From the NCBI GenBank assembly GCA_964465385.1, contig CAYXIM010000016.1:1-23761 (forward strand): 23,761 nucleotides of DNA. The letters run 5' to 3'. The position numbers and the translations under genes are program-made. Positions 21,381 to 23,761 of the stretch are shown here, in pieces (the stretch's first letter is position 1; every line of letters begins with the position of its first letter). This DNA is from JAAYBY01 sp964465385. GTDB taxonomy: Bacteria > Bacillota > Clostridia > Saccharofermentanales > UBA5734. The notes under the pieces are model-generated. The model did no database searches and was not told the origin of the DNA. It was given only the letters and a program-made list of their open reading frames with translations.

Positions 21381-23761
21381 ATGGTGCGTCCCGTCAAATT
21401 GGGAAGAACCGAACGACAGTCTTATTCAAAAATCAATGAAGTCATTGATATCCCCAACCTGATTGAGATCCAGAAAGACAGCTACCAGTGGTTTTTAGAT
21501 GAAGGCCTGATGGAAGTCCTGTCTGATGTTTCGCCTATCACCGATTATTCAGGTGAAATCGAACTATCCTTTATTGACAAGGAATTCGATGTCACGCAGC
21601 CTATTTACTCGATTGAAGAATGCAAAGAGCGTGATGCCAACTATGCAGCTCCCTTGCGGGTCAAGGTTCGCCTGTATAACCGCAAAGACGACATCATCAA
21701 AGACCAGTATATATACATCGGTGAATTCCCGATCATGAGCGAAAACGGCACCTTTATAATCAACGGTGCGGAACGGGTTATCATCAGCCAGCTGGTTCGC
21801 TCACCGGGCGCCTATTATGACACCGACACCGATAAAACAGACAAAACGTTATATACCGCCCAGATCATTCCCAACCGGGGGGCCTGGCTGGAATACGAAA
21901 CCGATGGAAACGATCTCTTGTGGGTGCGTGTAGACCGCACCAGAAAATTTCACCTGACCATTTTGTTGCGTTCACTTGGTTTTGGCACCAACCAGCAGAT
22001 CATCGATACCTTTGGTGAAGAAAAAAGCCTGATGCAGACCATGCTCAAAGATGGCTGTGAAAACCGCGAAGAAGGTTTGCAAGAGCTTTACAAGAAGCTG
22101 CGGCCGGGCGAGCCTATTTCGGTTGAAGGGGCAGAAGCCCTGCTCAACAACATGTTTTTTGACGCCAAGCGTTATGACTTGGCCAAAGTGGGCATCTACA
22201 AGATGAACAAGAAGCTGGCCCTGGCCGCCCGTCTGGCCGGACACCGGGCCGCTGAAAACGTGGTTGACGACAACGGCGAACTGCTGGCAGCAGAAGGCGA
22301 AATCATCACCAAAGAGCTGGCCTGGGAGATCCAGGAAGCCGGCATCAATGACGTGCTTATTTATCCCCTGCAGCTGACGGGCAACACCGTCCAGCAAACA
22401 GAAGACACCTTGCGCATTGTGGGCAACAACCGGGTGGATCCCCGGCTGTATCTGCGGCGCTTCTTTTCGGATAAAGAGCTTGAAGCGGTCGATCTGCATG
22501 CGTTGGGCCTGATTGAAAAGGCCAGAATTAACGTGCTCAAGGGCCTGATTCTGGAAGCCAAGGCTGCTGATGACCCCATTGATGAATTGCAAAAACTCGT
22601 TGCCGAAAACCTTTCAGAACTGACCCCCAAGCACCTGACCATTGATGACATCGTGGCATCGATCAGTTACTTGATCGGGATCGAATATGGGATTGGTCAC
22701 ATTGATGACATCGACCACCTGGGCAACCGGCGGATCCGTTCCGTAGGTGAACTGCTTCAAAATCAGGTTCGTGTCGGTTTCTCACGCATGGAACGGGTGG
22801 TCCGTGAGCGCATGGGCACCCTCAGCGACATTGCGACTGCAACGCCGCAAATGATTGTCAACACCCGGCCGGTCAGCGCTGCGATCAAGGAGTTTTTCGG
22901 ATCCAGCCAGCTGTCCCAGTTTATGGATCAACCCAACCCCTTGGCAGAATTGACCCACAAGCGGCGCTTGTCGGCCCTTGGGCCCGGCGGCCTGTCCCGG
23001 GAGCGCGCCAACTTTGAAGTCCGTGACGTCCATGCCTCACATTATGGCAGGATGTGCCCGATCGAAACACCGGAAGGGCCCAACATCGGCTTGATCAATT
23101 CGCTGGCCACCTACGCCCGGATCAACCGCTATGGCTTCATTGAAACACCTTACCGTGTTTATGACCGAAAAAAAGGTGTGGTCACCGACCAGGTTCGCTA
23201 TATGACAGCCGATGAAGAGGACTCCTATTACATTGCCCAGGCCAACGAACCCCTGGATGAAAAGGGCCGTTTTCTGGACAAAAAAATCATTTGCCGTTAC
23301 TTGGATCAGTTTTTAGAGGTTGACCCGTCACAAGTTGATCTGATGGACGTGTCACCCAAGCAGCTGGTCTCGGTCGCGACCGCCCTGATTCCCTTTTTGG
23401 GCAATGACGATGCCAACCGGGCCCTGATGGGATCAAACATGCAACGCCAGGCTGTCCCGCTGATCCAGACCGAATCACCGATTATCGGCACAGGCATGGA
23501 ACACCGGGCTGCCAAGGATTCAGGCGTCTGTCTGGTGGCCAGGCAGGCCGGCGTGGTCGAATTTGTCAGTGCCGACCGCATCGTGGTTCGGGTGGACCAG
23601 CAAACCCAAGACACCTACCGGCTGGTCAAATACCGCCGGTCTAACCAGGGTACCTGCATCAACCAGCGGCCGCTGGTCAAAGAGGGCGATACGGTTGAAG
23701 CTGGAGACATCATTGCTGATGGGCCCTCGACCGACAATGGCGAGCTGGCTCTGGGCCGCAA
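21381..23761 (+). CDS. rpoB: RNA polymerase beta subunit (partial, 3' end beyond the window)
   Basis: The reading frame is open from ATG 21381 to the window end (793 codons plus 2 nt); the C-terminal part is not in the window. The start MVRPVKLGRTERQSYSKINEV and IPNLIEIQKDSYQWFLDEGL are hallmark beta-subunit sequence. The ATG at 21377 is out of frame and stops after 20 codons. The ribosome site GAGGTGATC (21368-21376) is an unusually long match to the 16S rRNA 3' end. The rifampicin region is at residues 507-533: D516, H526 and S531 are the sensitive-type residues, and by coincidence the numbering equals that of E. coli. PIETPEGPNIGLI follows. Usually rpoB follows rplJ-rplL; here a foldase gene and terminator precede it, so it begins its own unit, presumably with rpoC next. 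Confidence 0.97.
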   Translation, partial: MVRPVKLGRTERQSYSKINEVIDIPNLIEIQKDSYQWFLDEGLMEVLSDVSPITDYSGEIELSFIDKEFDVTQPIYSIEECKERDANYAAPLRVKVRLYNRKDDIIKDQYIYIGEFPIMSENGTFIINGAERVIISQLVRSPGAYYDTDTDKTDKTLYTAQIIPNRGAWLEYETDGNDLLWVRVDRTRKFHLTILLRSLGFGTNQQIIDTFGEEKSLMQTMLKDGCENREEGLQELYKKLRPGEPISVEGAEALLNNMFFDAKRYDLAKVGIYKMNKKLALAARLAGHRAAENVVDDNGELLAAEGEIITKELAWEIQEAGINDVLIYPLQLTGNTVQQTEDTLRIVGNNRVDPRLYLRRFFSDKELEAVDLHALGLIEKARINVLKGLILEAKAADDPIDELQKLVAENLSELTPKHLTIDDIVASISYLIGIEYGIGHIDDIDHLGNRRIRSVGELLQNQVRVGFSRMERVVRERMGTLSDIATATPQMIVNTRPVSAAIKEFFGSSQLSQFMDQPNPLAELTHKRRLSALGPGGLSRERANFEVRDVHASHYGRMCPIETPEGPNIGLINSLATYARINRYGFIETPYRVYDRKKGVVTDQVRYMTADEEDSYYIAQANEPLDEKGRFLDKKIICRYLDQFLEVDPSQVDLMDVSPKQLVSVATALIPFLGNDDANRALMGSNMQRQAVPLIQTESPIIGTGMEHRAAKDSGVCLVARQAGVVEFVSADRIVVRVDQQTQDTYRLVKYRRSNQGTCINQRPLVKEGDTVEAGDIIADGPSTDNGELALGR

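Overview
This 23.8-kb window comes from a Gram-positive bacterium of the Firmicutes, most likely class Clostridia. The support is the WalRK two-component system beside a WalJ-type hydrolase and RlmH, purine-rich AGGAGG ribosome sites, sigma-A-type promoters, and TTG and GTG starts. Base composition is moderately GC-rich (estimated by eye at a little over 50%). I cannot assign a genus. Nearly everything is on the + strand; only a small HEAT-repeat gene and a 522-aa HTH gene are on the - strand, and both end at bidirectional terminators.

Layout. (1) 1-187: terminator of an upstream gene, then an extended -10 promoter. (2) 188-5000: operon walR-walK-murA-walJ-rlmH, with overlapping starts and stops in its second half. 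It joins cell-wall stress sensing to the first committed step of peptidoglycan synthesis. (3) 5001-5354: non-coding region with a cluster of DnaA boxes, a 13-bp direct repeat and a promoter. (4) 5355-9445: pth-mfd (peptidyl-tRNA hydrolase and transcription-repair coupling factor). (5) 9546-10937: an M24 'pita-bread' protein with altered metal ligands. (6) 11011-11085: tRNA-Arg(CCG). (7) 11143-11487 (-): HEAT-repeat protein. (8) 11696-13410: PlsC-like acyltransferase and dusB, behind a promoter region holding a perfect WalR-type box. (9) 13512-15593: an EF-G-like GTPase, probably not the main EF-G. (10) 15694-17262 (-): HTH protein of unrecognised function. (11) 17454-19475: CNNM/CBS/CorC membrane protein and a serine-recombinase-like protein lacking the nucleophilic serine. 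(12) 19551-21071: membrane-anchored parvulin-type foldase. (13) 21381 to the window end: rpoB (793 complete codons), with its own promoter and a structured leader.

Much of the window is conserved housekeeping: cell wall, translation quality control, transcription and repair. I see no CRISPR array, insertion sequence, prophage or rRNA. The most interesting signals are the DnaA-box cluster between rlmH and pth, a perfect WalR-box match in the same window as walRK, the apparently dead serine recombinase, and several proteins whose diagnostic catalytic residues are replaced (M24, PlsC-like, EF-G-like). I do not see one clear new multi-gene defence or mobile system.
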